A stretch of 64,000 nucleotides of DNA from CAVZZG01 sp963779685 (GCA_963779685.1 CAVZZG010000003.1:2108001-2172000); one strand, 5' to 3'. Counted from the stretch's first letter, positions 52,169-60,073 are shown. Translations and numbers: made by a program. Notes: a model not told the origin generated them from the letters alone.

Positions 52169-53017
52169 CTAGTGTCCCGAGTCCGAAGTTCGTCGGCAGG
52201 TCGGCGCGAGGAACAAGCCTGGCAAGAAGCAGGCCCGAGAGGCAGGCTGGTGGCCTGTCCGAGGGCCCGCGACGAAGCCCACCGGCTCCGCCGGTGGGTT
52301 CCAGGCGCCGCTCCGCAGCACCGGGAATGCCGGCGAACTTCCGACTCGGGCACAGTCGGCGGCGCGCAGGAACGTCAGCACGGCCAGCACGCGCCGGTGG
52401 TCCTCGACGTCGGTGCCGAGATCGAGCTTCTCGAAGATGCTGGTGATGTGCTTCTCGACCGCCCTGGGCGTGACGACGAGCCGGTCGGCGATCGCCTGGT
52501 TGGAGCGGCCCTCGGCCATCAGCGAGAGCACCTCGCGCTCGCGCGGGCTGAGCACCTCGAGCGGACTGGCCCGGCGCTTGCGCGCGACCAGCAGGCCGAC
52601 GATCGACGGATCGAGCGCCGAGCCGCCGGCGGCCACGCGCCGCACGGCAGCGGCGAACTCGTCGATGTCGGCGATGCGGTCCTTGAGCAGGTAGCCGATG
52701 CCCTCCGTGCCATCGGCGAGCAACTCGAGCGCGTACTCCGGCTCCGCATGCTGGGAGAGCACCACGACGCCCACCCCCGGGTGGCCCTCGCGAATCCGTC
52801 GCGCCGCTCGCACGCCCTCGTCGGTGTGGGTGGGCGGCATACGGATGTCGACCACGACCACCTGCGGGTCATGGGACGCGATCGCAGCCATCAACTCGAC
52901 GGCGTTGGCCACCTGTGCGACGACGACGAGCCCGGCATCGGACAGCACGCGGGCGACGCCCTCGCGGATGAGCGCCGAGTCATCGGCGATCGCGACCCGC
53001 AGTGCCGCCCCGGTCAC
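52169..53017 (-). CDS. NarL-family response regulator with repeat-derived C-terminal tail
   Basis: The receiver domain (residues 1-125) has DDS, phosphoacceptor Asp in VVVVDIRMPP, Ser/Lys switch residues (VVLSQH, YLLKDR). The LuxR-type HTH (about 150-215) reads LSPREREVLSLMAEGRSNQAIADRL. A normal member would end at VLAVLTFLRA. Here about 60 extra residues follow, of odd composition (GSSPAFPVLRSGAW, FLPGLFLAPTC), and they are encoded entirely by an inserted inverted-repeat element (52173-52353), with the stop TAG just outside it. The tail is probably functionally neutral. The gene is third in an operon with a kinase and an output-less receiver, all overlapping. Confidence 0.93.
   Translation of the reverse strand: MTGAALRVAIADDSALIREGVARVLSDAGLVVVAQVANAVELMAAIASHDPQVVVVDIRMPPTHTDEGVRAARRIREGHPGVGVVVLSQHAEPEYALELLADGTEGIGYLLKDRIADIDEFAAAVRRVAAGGSALDPSIVGLLVARKRRASPLEVLSPREREVLSLMAEGRSNQAIADRLVVTPRAVEKHITSIFEKLDLGTDVEDHRRVLAVLTFLRAADCARVGSSPAFPVLRSGAWNPPAEPVGFVAGPRTGHQPASRACFLPGLFLAPTCRRTSDSGH
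52173..52353. repeat. 181-bp element with 25-bp terminal inverted repeats
   Basis: GTGTCCCGAGTCCGAAGTTC (starting 52173) is repeated inverted at the right end (52329-52353), with about 22 of 25 positions matching. Internally there is a perfect hairpin CCCACCGG-CTCCG-CCGGTGGG near 52277 and other pairings. The core around GGCAGGCTGGTGGCCTG resembles 58058-58283. No transposase is encoded. It interrupts the end of the NarL-type regulator gene. Confidence 0.8.
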
Positions 53018-53364
53018 CCCATCAGCTCCTTCACGCCGTCGCCGGTGAGCTCCGCCTTGGGGATGAACCCCCGCGCCGGGGAGTCGGCGACGAGGCCCCC
53101 GAAATCGATCCGATCACGGCTCGACGTTAGCACCACAGCGGCGGTCGACCCCAGCGCCGCGAGCCGCGCCGCCACCTCGAAGCCGTCGCAGTCCGGGAGT
53201 TCGACGTCGAGCAGGATCACGTCGGGCGCGACGCGCATCGCCTCCGCGACCGCCGTCGCGCCGTCAGCCGCCTCGGCCACGACCGTGAATCCCTCCGCCT
53301 CCATAAGGGCCCGCGCCGTCGCCCGGAAGGTCGGGTGATCGTCGACGATCAGCATCCTCGTCAT
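53014..53364 (-). CDS. Stand-alone receiver domain (output-less response regulator)
   Basis: The 116-residue protein is only a receiver: MLIVDDHP, phosphoacceptor in VILLDVELPDCDG, switch Thr in VVLTSS and Lys in GFIPKAEL. All phosphorylation residues are intact, so it can probably be phosphorylated by the overlapping kinase. Without an output domain it may act as a phosphate sink or a protein-interaction switch alongside the full NarL-type regulator next in the operon. ATG 53364 overlaps the kinase stop (ATGA) and its own stop overlaps the regulator start (GTGA). Confidence 0.92.
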   Translation of the reverse strand: MTRMLIVDDHPTFRATARALMEAEGFTVVAEAADGATAVAEAMRVAPDVILLDVELPDCDGFEVAARLAALGSTAAVVLTSSRDRIDFGGLVADSPARGFIPKAELTGDGVKELMG

Positions 53365-55118
53365 GCCGGCACCCCGATGGCGACCGGCACCCTCGCCACG
53401 ACCGTGGTACCGCCGCCGGCGCTGCGCACCTCGACCGAGCCGTTGACCGCGTCGAGCCGGTCGCGGAGCCCGCGCAGGCCAGAACCCGCATCGGGATCGG
53501 CGCCGCCGATCCCATCGTCGCCGATGGCGATCGCGACCGCCCGGCCGCCGTCCTCGTGCCCGCCGGCGATGGTGACGCGCGACGCCCGGGCGTGCTTGAC
53601 GACGTTCGTCAGAGCCTCGGCGGCGGCGAAGTAGAGGGCCACCTCCACCGGGGGCTCGAGACGCTCGGGAAGGTCGACGTGCACCTCGACGGGCAGCGGA
53701 GCACGATCGGCGAGGGCCGCCAGGGCGGGCACGAGCCCGCGCTCGGTGAGCACGGCGGGATGGATGCCGCGAGCAAGCTCCCGCAGCTCCTCCAGGGCCG
53801 TCGCAAGCTGCTCCGAGCAATCGTCGAGCGCCCCTCGCACGGCGTCGGGGTCGTCGCTGCGGGCCCGGGCCAGCCGCAGCGCGAGGGCGAGCGCGACCAG
53901 GCGTTGCTGCGCGCCGTCGTGGAGGTCGCGCTCGATCTGGCGCCGGGCGGCGTCGGCCGCCGATACGAGCCGCGCCCGCGAGGCGGCGAGCTCGGTCAGT
54001 CGCAGCCGCAGCTCCGCCTCGAGCCGCGCGCGGTCGAGCGCCAACTCCGCCGCCGCGCCCACGGACGCCAGCAGGGCGGGATCCTCTGAGAGCGCGGGGT
54101 CGTGGCGGACGATGGCGATCCGTCGCCCCTCGCGGTCGACGACCGTCTCGTCCAGCCCGTCGGCATCGGAGCCGAGAGCACGGCCCTCCGCATCGACGTA
54201 GATCCCGCGTTGGGCGATCCAGAAGCCGACCCTCAGCCGCGGGTCGCGGAGCGCCTCGGCGAGCGCCGCCTCGACGTCGGCCGGTGTCAGTGCCGCCGCG
54301 AGCGCAGACACGAGGCCGGCGAGCGCGGCCGAGCGGAAGAGCTGCTCGCGCAGCAACCCCACCAGGAAGCCGATCGGCACGAGCAGGAGCGAGAACTCGG
54401 ACACCGCTGACACGGCTCCGCGCTCGTCCGGCGCGAACCGGGTGACGACGACGGCGGTCACGAAGGCGAGCGTGGCGAGGCCGCCGGCGATGGCGACCGG
54501 CGCGAGCGCCCGACGCCTCGTCACCGAGGCGCGGCGGAACCTGACGATGAGGAGGGCGATGACGGCGGGTGCGAGCACCACGGCGACGGCGAGCGGCAAG
54601 GCCGTGAAGACGTCGGCGACACCATCGGAGTGGACGACCAGGAACGGCGATTCCGGGCACCGTGGGCACGACCCGGCGTCGCTCGGTTGCACCACGAACA
54701 GGGAGAGGGGGAAGATCAGCCCCTCGACGGCCCCGAGGATCACCAGGACGAGCGCCACCCGGGATTCGACCCGTCCGGTCGGGAAGACGACGAGCAGCGC
54801 GCAGATGGCCGCGAAGAAGACGGCGTACGCCACGAAGCCGAGCGAGAAGACGTAGCTGTTGTTCGCCGCGGTCAGGGCCTGGCCCATCCAGCCGACCGCC
54901 ACGAGCACGAGCAGGGGCCCGACCCGGTTTCCCGGACGGCGGTCCCACGCGACCAGCCCGCTGAACGCGAACGCCAGGCCCACCGACACCTCCGCGACCC
55001 CGTGCGTGGCCGAGTCGTAGTGATCGCTCGCCCGCATGAGCCACATCGCCACGACGCTCCAGGCCAGGAACCCGGCGCCGGCGAAGGCGAGGACGAGCCC
55101 GCGAGGTCGCGCTGTCAC
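53361..55118 (-). CDS. HisKA_3-type sensor histidine kinase, multi-helix membrane sensor
   Basis: The 585-residue kinase has eight or so membrane helices in residues 8-270, then a cytoplasmic region and HisKA_3 dimerisation domain with phosphoacceptor His in RRQIERDLHDGAQQRLVALAL, and an ATPase domain with EALTNVVKHARAS and GDDGIGGADPDAGSGLRGLRDRL. It resembles actinobacterial NarX/LiaS-type kinases. Pro-Arg-Cys-Pro-containing loop residues (CPRCP, about 152-156) in the sensor may be redox- or metal-responsive, which is a guess. It heads an operon with the receiver-only protein and NarL regulator. Confidence 0.93.
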   Translation of the reverse strand: MTARPRGLVLAFAGAGFLAWSVVAMWLMRASDHYDSATHGVAEVSVGLAFAFSGLVAWDRRPGNRVGPLLVLVAVGWMGQALTAANNSYVFSLGFVAYAVFFAAICALLVVFPTGRVESRVALVLVILGAVEGLIFPLSLFVVQPSDAGSCPRCPESPFLVVHSDGVADVFTALPLAVAVVLAPAVIALLIVRFRRASVTRRRALAPVAIAGGLATLAFVTAVVVTRFAPDERGAVSAVSEFSLLLVPIGFLVGLLREQLFRSAALAGLVSALAAALTPADVEAALAEALRDPRLRVGFWIAQRGIYVDAEGRALGSDADGLDETVVDREGRRIAIVRHDPALSEDPALLASVGAAAELALDRARLEAELRLRLTELAASRARLVSAADAARRQIERDLHDGAQQRLVALALALRLARARSDDPDAVRGALDDCSEQLATALEELRELARGIHPAVLTERGLVPALAALADRAPLPVEVHVDLPERLEPPVEVALYFAAAEALTNVVKHARASRVTIAGGHEDGGRAVAIAIGDDGIGGADPDAGSGLRGLRDRLDAVNGSVEVRSAGGGTTVVARVPVAIGVPA

Positions 55119-55156
55119 CTCTGCATCGTCTCACGCCGGGAAGCCGCTCGAGGTAC

Positions 55157-55177
55157 GGCTAACCGCACCCCCGGATG
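55157..55177. promoter_or_regulatory. Second copy of the shared upstream motif
   Basis: GGCTAACCGCACCCCCGGAT, continuing G, lies 39-59 bp upstream of the kinase start and matches 52124-52145. If the NarL-type regulator binds both, it would control its own operon and the MMPL exporter. Confidence 0.4.
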
Positions 55178-55275
55178 GTACGGCTGACGCCCACTGGAGA
55201 CACCTGCCCGCCGCAGGACACGGCCATCGTCCGCGCGCGATCCTGTCATCAGGAACACCGATCAAGGAGCTCGCC

Positions 55276-55422
55276 ATGACCACCCTCATCACCATGCAGG
55301 CCGGCCAGGTTGTTCACCGCGAGCGCGTCGCCGACGCCGTCCGTCGCTCGGCCCTCGCCGCGACCCGCCCGCCGCGCACCCGCTGGTGGCCACGACCTCG
55401 GCCGACCCTGCGGCCCGCCTAG
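55276..55422 (+). CDS. 48-residue basic small protein
   Basis: ATG 55276 is preceded by AAGGAG at an ideal 6-base spacing (55264-55269). The product begins MTTLITMQAGQVVHRERVAD and ends in an Arg/Pro/Trp-rich tail (PPRTRWWPRPRPTLRPA). It lies between two kinase genes, divergent from the first and convergent with the second. CTAGTG-GGA-CACTAG at 55419-55433 holds its stop and that of the opposing kinase gene. No family is recognised. The strong ribosome site is the main support. Confidence 0.5.
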   Translation: MTTLITMQAGQVVHRERVADAVRRSALAATRPPRTRWWPRPRPTLRPA

Positions 55423-55429
55423 TGGGACA

Positions 55430-56869
55430 CTAGCCGGAAGGGAGCGTCGCCCGGATCGAGGTGCCGCCGCCCGGCGGGCTGAGCACCTCCAGGGAGCCGC
55501 CCAGCGCCTCGACCCGGTCGACCAGTCCACGCAGCCCCGTTCCGGCCGCCGGGTCGGCGCCGCCGACCCCGTCGTCCGCAATGGTGATCCCGACCGACCC
55601 CCCGTCGGCGGCGACCCTGATCGTCACCGCCGACGCGGCGGCGTACTTGGCCACGTTGGCCAGCGCCTCCGAAGCGACGAAGTACAGCGCCGCCTCGATC
55701 GCCGGCGGCAGGCGCTCGGCGGGAACACCGTCGATCGCGACCGGAACCGGCGCCCGGTCGGCCAGGCCGTGGAGCGCCGGGTCCAGGCCGCGCTCCGTCA
55801 GCACGGCCGGGTGGATGCCGCGCGCGAGCTCGCGCAGCTCCTCGAGCGCCACCGCGAGGGCTGCCGAGCACGCGTCGATGGCGGCCGCGGCGGCGGCCGG
55901 GTCGTCCACCTTCGATCGCGCCATGCGCAGCGAGAGCGCGATGCCGACGAGGTGCTGCTGCGCACCGTCGTGGAGATCGCGTTCGATCCGGCGCCGGGCC
56001 TCGTCGCCGGCCTGGACGATCCGCGCCCGGGACTCCGTCAGGAGCCGTCGCGCGTCGGCGTTGGCGACGGCCTGGGCGACGAGCGCCGCGAAGGCTCCCA
56101 GCCGCACCTCGCTGCTGGCCGGGAACGGATCGCTGGTGGTCGAGGTCAGCACGGCGCCCCACAGGCGGCCCTCGACGAAGATCGGCGCGGCCACGGACGC
56201 GCGGATGCCGATCTTGCGCAGGCGGTCGGCCAGCGCACCCGGAATGCCGTCATAGCTGTCGACCCGCACCGGCCCGCCGGTGCGGGCGACGCGCGTCAGG
56301 GCGGTGTCGCCGTCCATGACGATGGTCGTGCCGGCGGGCACGCTGCCGACCCCGGCCTCGCTCCAGCCGGCCAGCACCGTCGCGCGGGCGCCGTCGTCGT
56401 CGAAGCGCACCATGTTCGAGGTCTGACCGTCGAGGAGCCGCGCCACCTCGGTCGTGACGATCTCGAACACCTCGGCCGCCGATCGCTCCTCCGCGACGAG
56501 CGTGGCGACCCGGCGCAGCGTCGCCTGCTCCTCGAGTCGCGCGCGCAGCTCCACCGAGAGCCGCTCGTTCTCGAGCGCCAGCCCGGCCGCCGCGGTGAGC
56601 CGGCCGACGAGTTCCCGGTCGACCACCTGACCGGCGGAGTGGAGGAGCGCCGCGACCGGCTGGCCCTTGTCCTCGACGATCGTGACCCTGTCGGGATCAC
56701 GCCCGCCGACGTCGAGCCGATGGCCGGTCGCGTCGACCCACGCGCCCGGCTCGGACAGCCAGTAGGCGATCGCGAGGGACGGATCGCCGAGGGCGCGCGC
56801 CAGGCGGCTGCGGAGACCGCCCTCGCCGCTGGCGTCGTCGGTGGCCCGGTCCTGCCGTTCGCCTTCCAC
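55430..56869 (-). CDS. GAF-domain HisKA_3 histidine kinase (soluble)
   Basis: The 479-residue cytoplasmic kinase has no membrane helix. Residues about 125-280 form a GAF domain (RVATLVAEERSAAEVFEIVTTEVARLL, RKIGIRASVAAPIFVEGRLWGAV). The HisKA_3 phosphoacceptor lies in RRRIERDLHDGAQQHLVGIAL, and the ATPase domain has EALANVAKYAAAS and ADDGVGGADPAAGTGLRGL. It should sense an intracellular ligand or redox state. The overlapping-operon partner is the receiver-only protein upstream (56882-57259). No DNA-binding regulator is adjacent, so the output may pass through the NarL regulator of the neighbouring set. Confidence 0.93.
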   Translation of the reverse strand: MEGERQDRATDDASGEGGLRSRLARALGDPSLAIAYWLSEPGAWVDATGHRLDVGGRDPDRVTIVEDKGQPVAALLHSAGQVVDRELVGRLTAAAGLALENERLSVELRARLEEQATLRRVATLVAEERSAAEVFEIVTTEVARLLDGQTSNMVRFDDDGARATVLAGWSEAGVGSVPAGTTIVMDGDTALTRVARTGGPVRVDSYDGIPGALADRLRKIGIRASVAAPIFVEGRLWGAVLTSTTSDPFPASSEVRLGAFAALVAQAVANADARRLLTESRARIVQAGDEARRRIERDLHDGAQQHLVGIALSLRMARSKVDDPAAAAAAIDACSAALAVALEELRELARGIHPAVLTERGLDPALHGLADRAPVPVAIDGVPAERLPPAIEAALYFVASEALANVAKYAAASAVTIRVAADGGSVGITIADDGVGGADPAAGTGLRGLVDRVEALGGSLEVLSPPGGGTSIRATLPSG

Positions 56870-56881
56870 AGCGGCATCGTC

Positions 56882-57259
56882 TCATGCCGGGCGCGGCTCG
56901 GGCCGGCCTCGCGCCAGGACCGCCTCGAGCGCCGCGCGCGAGAGCGCGGCCTTCGCGAGAAAGCCGCGAGCCAGGGCCGCCCTGACCCGGTCGGCGCCGA
57001 GGTCCTCGAGCGGCCGGCTCGAGATCAGCACCACTGCGGTGCCGGGGATCGCCGAGGCGATCAGCGGCGCGGCCGCGAACCCGTCCATGCCCGGTAACAG
57101 CACGTCGAGGAGCACCACCTCGGGGGCCGTCGCGCCGAGCTCGGCCAGCGCCTGCTCCGCCGTCGCGAAGACACCGACGACCTCGCACCCCTCGGCCCGG
57201 AGGAGATCATCCGCAACCCGGCGGAAGCCGGGGTGGTCGTCGATGATGGCGATCCGCAT
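56882..57259 (-). CDS. Stand-alone receiver domain (output-less response regulator)
   Basis: This 125-residue receiver reads IAIIDDHPGFRRVADDLLRAEG, with phosphoacceptor Asp in VVLLDVLLPGMDG and Lys in GFLAKAAL. No output domain is present. It is encoded 12 bp upstream of the GAF kinase on the same strand, the same pairing as kinase plus receiver-only protein at 53014-55118, which suggests a duplicated signalling unit. ATG 57259 gives the receiver start; the open frame further upstream belongs to no recognisable domain. Confidence 0.9.
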   Translation of the reverse strand: MRIAIIDDHPGFRRVADDLLRAEGCEVVGVFATAEQALAELGATAPEVVLLDVLLPGMDGFAAAPLIASAIPGTAVVLISSRPLEDLGADRVRAALARGFLAKAALSRAALEAVLARGRPEPRPA

Positions 57260-57293
57260 GACCTCACGGTGCCACCCCGAGGCCGGCCGGCGG

Positions 57294-58019
57294 CTACGGG
57301 TTCCCGGCGTGTGAGGGTGCGGGCATCCCCACCGCGTCGTCCGGAACCGCCTCGATGCGGTACGGGCCCTCCGGCAGCGTGATGGTGGCGGGCCGCGGCG
57401 CGAGGGCGGTGATCGTCGTGGGCAGGGGCGCCGCCGGCAGGTCGATCGGAATCCATCCCCTCCCGATCGGCGACACCAGCACGGCGCCGACGGCGTCCCC
57501 GACGGCACACAGGCCGTCGCCGGTGCGGTCGCCCCAGAACACCGGCGCCTGCAGCGCGTCGATGATCGCCCGCCGGGTGGCGGCGACGTCGGCGCTCGCG
57601 ATGCCGATCTCGGAGACCTCCAGCAGCGACGACGGCCCGAACGGCGCGTCGTCGTCGTACGGCAGGGCGTCACGCGCGATCAGCTCGACGTCGTTGCCGT
57701 CGGCATCGCGGAAGTAGACCGCGTCGGCGCCGATCGCCGCGAAGCGGATCTGGACCTCGCCGTCTCCGAACGGCAGCAGCTCCACCCGCTGCTCGAGCCA
57801 CGCACGGGCGTCGCCGATGCGGCCGCGCGGGACGTTGATCGCGAAGTGGTAGCCCGTGGCGGCCGGCGCCGACGGTTCGAACGCGATCGTCGTGCGCACG
57901 AGCCGGACGGACGTCGCACCGCCGCGCCCTCGCTCGACGGGCAGTCCGAGGCGCTCCCCCCAGAACGATGCCTGGGCGGCCGGGTTGCCGCTCGCCAGGG
58001 TGAGGCGCCGGATCAGCAC
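57294..58019 (-). CDS. Two-domain VOC (glyoxalase-like) protein
   Basis: The 241-residue protein has two tandem VOC modules (about residues 1-118 and 130-230). The first reads IRRLTLASGNPAAQASFWGERLGLPV and VYFRDADGNDVELIAR, whose last Glu is a typical VOC metal ligand. The second begins SLLEVSEIGIASADVAATRRAI. This layout is like ring-cleavage dioxygenase or glyoxalase relatives, but the His ligands are not obvious, so catalysis is unproven. GTG 58019 is the likely start. It ends 34 bp before the receiver gene and may be in the same operon. Confidence 0.82.
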   Translation of the reverse strand: MLIRRLTLASGNPAAQASFWGERLGLPVERGRGGATSVRLVRTTIAFEPSAPAATGYHFAINVPRGRIGDARAWLEQRVELLPFGDGEVQIRFAAIGADAVYFRDADGNDVELIARDALPYDDDAPFGPSSLLEVSEIGIASADVAATRRAIIDALQAPVFWGDRTGDGLCAVGDAVGAVLVSPIGRGWIPIDLPAAPLPTTITALAPRPATITLPEGPYRIEAVPDDAVGMPAPSHAGNP

Positions 58020-58057
58020 CGCCGCTGAAGCATACGCCCGCCGAGGCCGGTACAGGA

Positions 58058-58283
58058 AGCCTGGCTCCGCCGAGCTGCGGGGACGCGGCGCGCGCTACCG
58101 AAGCTGTCAGGGCGAGGCGCGCCGCTGCAGGGCAGGCCGGCAGCCTGTTCAAGGCGGCGCGACTCGAAGCGCACGGACGGGTGAAGGGCGCCGAGCGCAG
58201 CGAGCGCGTCCGCAACCCGGCCAGGGAGCGGCCTGGCAGCGTCGGGACGCCGCGACGCACCCGCGGGCCGGCGGAGCCAGGCT
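58058..58283. repeat. 226-bp structured intergenic element related to 52173-52353
   Basis: AGCCTGGCTCCGCC (58058-58071) and its exact complement GGCGGAGCCAGGCT (58270-58283) close the element. Inside, the region around 58133-58176 (GGCAGGCCGGCAGCCTG, GCGCGACTCGAAGC) matches the core of the 52173 element at roughly three quarters of positions by eye. The hairpins outside the core differ in sequence but keep pairing. It fills most of the gap 58020-58310 and has no coding potential I can see. A dispersed repeat or a structured RNA are both possible. Confidence 0.6.
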
Positions 58284-58310
58284 AAGATGGTTCGCCCCGA
58301 GGAGGTGGGT

Positions 58311-59609
58311 ATGGCAACGCAACCCGTTACCGCGGCTCCGCCGCCAGCCAAGCACAAGCGCTCGAAGAGCATCGCCGTCGTGGTCCTTCTCGTGCTCGCG
58401 CCGATCGTGTTCTTCATCGGCTCCCTCGCGACGTGGGTCGACCGGACGGCGCTCGAGACGTCGACGTGGGCCGACGTCACGGAGCAGATCGTCCACGATC
58501 CGGCAGTCGCCGCCCCGCTCGCCGACGCCCTGGCACAGCAGCTCCAGGCCCAGGCGGCGTTCCAGGAGCGATTGACCGCGACGCTCCCGCCGAACCTGCA
58601 GCCGCTGGCCGCGCCCGCGGCCGGCGCACTCAACGAGCTCGTACAGCGGGGGGCGACGCGGATCGTCGAGTCGCCACGCGGGGTCGAGTTGATCGTCAAG
58701 GCGAGCCGGATCACCCACGCCGAGGTCATCAAGATCATCGACGGGAACACGCCACTGGGCGATGTCAGCGGCGGTGTCGTGATCGACGTCAGCGCGGTCC
58801 TCTCGGAGCTCGCCGCGCGACTCGGCCTCCCGGACGTCGCCTCACGTCTGCCGGCAGCCCAGAAGCAGATCGTGATCATGCCGAAACGCAACCTCAGCAC
58901 CGTCAAGACGATCGTCAGCGCCCTGCGGGCCGCGTCGACGTGGTTGCCGATCCTCGGCATCGCGCTGTTCGCCGGGGCGGTCTTCCTGGCGGGAGATCGC
59001 CGGCGGGCCGTGCTCTGGGCAGCGGTCGGCCTCGTCGTGGTCGCACTGCTGCTGGTGCTGAGCCGGATCATCGTGGCCGGCATCCTGCCCGACGCGGTCG
59101 CGACGACGGAGTCGGGCAAGCAGGCGGCAGCAGCCGTCTGGCGCATCGTCAGCGCCGGGCTCAGCGACATCGCCAGGACGATTGGAGCTGTCGGGGCGTT
59201 CGGGGTCGCCGGCGCGTGGCTCGTCGGTCCGTCGGCGCGGGCGCGGAAGACCCGCGGCGTCGTGGCGCCGTGGATCCGCGACCCCCGCTACGCCTTCGGT
59301 GGGCTGGCCGGGATCCTGCTGCTCGTGATCATCTGGGGCCCGACGCGCGGCGCCCGCACGCCTCTCACGGTCGTCATCGTGTCGGCGCTCGCCATCCTGG
59401 GACTGGAGGTGCTCCGGCGCCAGACCGCGGCCGAGGGGCAGCCCGCCGGTGGCGGCAGCGGAACCGGCCTCGTGGCCGGCGTGAAGGGGCTCGTGGGCCG
59501 TCCGTCGGACGCGGCCGAGCTCGAGCGCCTGGCGCAGCTGCACAGCAGCGGCAAGCTCACCGACGAGGAGTACGCCGCCGCCAAGCAGGGCGTCCTCGAG
59601 AAGGGCTGA
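58311..59609 (+). CDS. Membrane protein with C-terminal SHOCT domain
   Basis: The 432-residue protein has helix one at about residues 22-44, an extracytoplasmic domain (about 45-205; DRTALETSTWADVTEQIVHDP), then five or so helices (about 210-385) and a C-terminal SHOCT motif (ELERLAQLHSSGKLTDEEYAAAKQGVL). SHOCT segments are short oligomerisation motifs. ATG 58311 has AGGAGG five bases upstream. The extracytoplasmic part resembles uncharacterised actinobacterial membrane proteins with a similar TWxxxTExLVxxPxV motif. The function is unknown. It faces a second SHOCT gene across a strong bidirectional hairpin. Confidence 0.85.
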   Translation: MATQPVTAAPPPAKHKRSKSIAVVVLLVLAPIVFFIGSLATWVDRTALETSTWADVTEQIVHDPAVAAPLADALAQQLQAQAAFQERLTATLPPNLQPLAAPAAGALNELVQRGATRIVESPRGVELIVKASRITHAEVIKIIDGNTPLGDVSGGVVIDVSAVLSELAARLGLPDVASRLPAAQKQIVIMPKRNLSTVKTIVSALRAASTWLPILGIALFAGAVFLAGDRRRAVLWAAVGLVVVALLLVLSRIIVAGILPDAVATTESGKQAAAAVWRIVSAGLSDIARTIGAVGAFGVAGAWLVGPSARARKTRGVVAPWIRDPRYAFGGLAGILLLVIIWGPTRGARTPLTVVIVSALAILGLEVLRRQTAAEGQPAGGGSGTGLVAGVKGLVGRPSDAAELERLAQLHSSGKLTDEEYAAAKQGVLEKG

Positions 59610-59615
59610 GAAATG

Positions 59616-59651
59616 CGTGAGCCGGCCCGGGAAGACCCGGGCCGGCTCACG
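59616..59651. terminator. Perfect 16-bp bidirectional hairpin
   Basis: CGTGAGCCGGCCCGGG (59616-59631) pairs perfectly with 59636-59651 around AAGA. It lies between the convergent ends of two SHOCT-domain genes (59609 and 59684). Confidence 0.85.
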
Positions 59652-59683
59652 AACGAACCTGCGATCGCGCGGAGAACGAGCGA

Positions 59684-60073
59684 TCAGCTGGCGAGCGCCT
59701 TCGACTTGATGGCGTCGTACTCGGACTGCGAGATGGCACCCGAGTCGAGCAGCGACTTGGCCTGGGCGATCTCGCCCGCGGCCCCGCCGCTGGTGGCCGA
59801 GGCCTGCCGCACGCGAGCGTCGAACGCTGCATCGGCGGCCGCGGAGTCCTGCATGCCGCGCCGCGCCATGTCATCGCCGTGCGAGATGAGGTAGATGATC
59901 ATCCCGAGCACCGGCACTACCAGGATGAACAGCAGCCACATCGCCTTGCCGAAGCCGTTGATGTCGGATCGGAAGATGTCGACGATGATCTGGAACATGA
60001 TCATGAAGTACATGACCATGAAGAAGATGACGAGCAACGACCAGAGGAAGTCGCCCAGATTGCCGAGGATCAT
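59684..60073 (-). CDS. PLDc_N / SHOCT-domain membrane protein
   Basis: The 129-residue protein has two membrane helices (about residues 7-33 and 42-64; LLVIFFMVMYFMIMFQIIVD and WLLFILVVPVLGMIIYLI), matching the phospholipase-D-nuclease N-terminal (PLDc_N) membrane module. A C-terminal SHOCT motif follows (AQAKSLLDSGAISQSEYDAIKSKAL). Such short proteins are common in actinobacteria, with no proven function. A Shine-Dalgarno GAAAGGA precedes ATG 60073. Confidence 0.88.
   Translation of the reverse strand: MILGNLGDFLWSLLVIFFMVMYFMIMFQIIVDIFRSDINGFGKAMWLLFILVVPVLGMIIYLISHGDDMARRGMQDSAAADAAFDARVRQASATSGGAAGEIAQAKSLLDSGAISQSEYDAIKSKALAS

Noticed and set aside
49167..52172. 1001-codon forward frame opposite the MMPL gene
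   Set aside because: Arg/Asp/His-rich repetitive composition is typical of antisense frames; the minus-strand MMPL protein has all family motifs and a good ribosome site.
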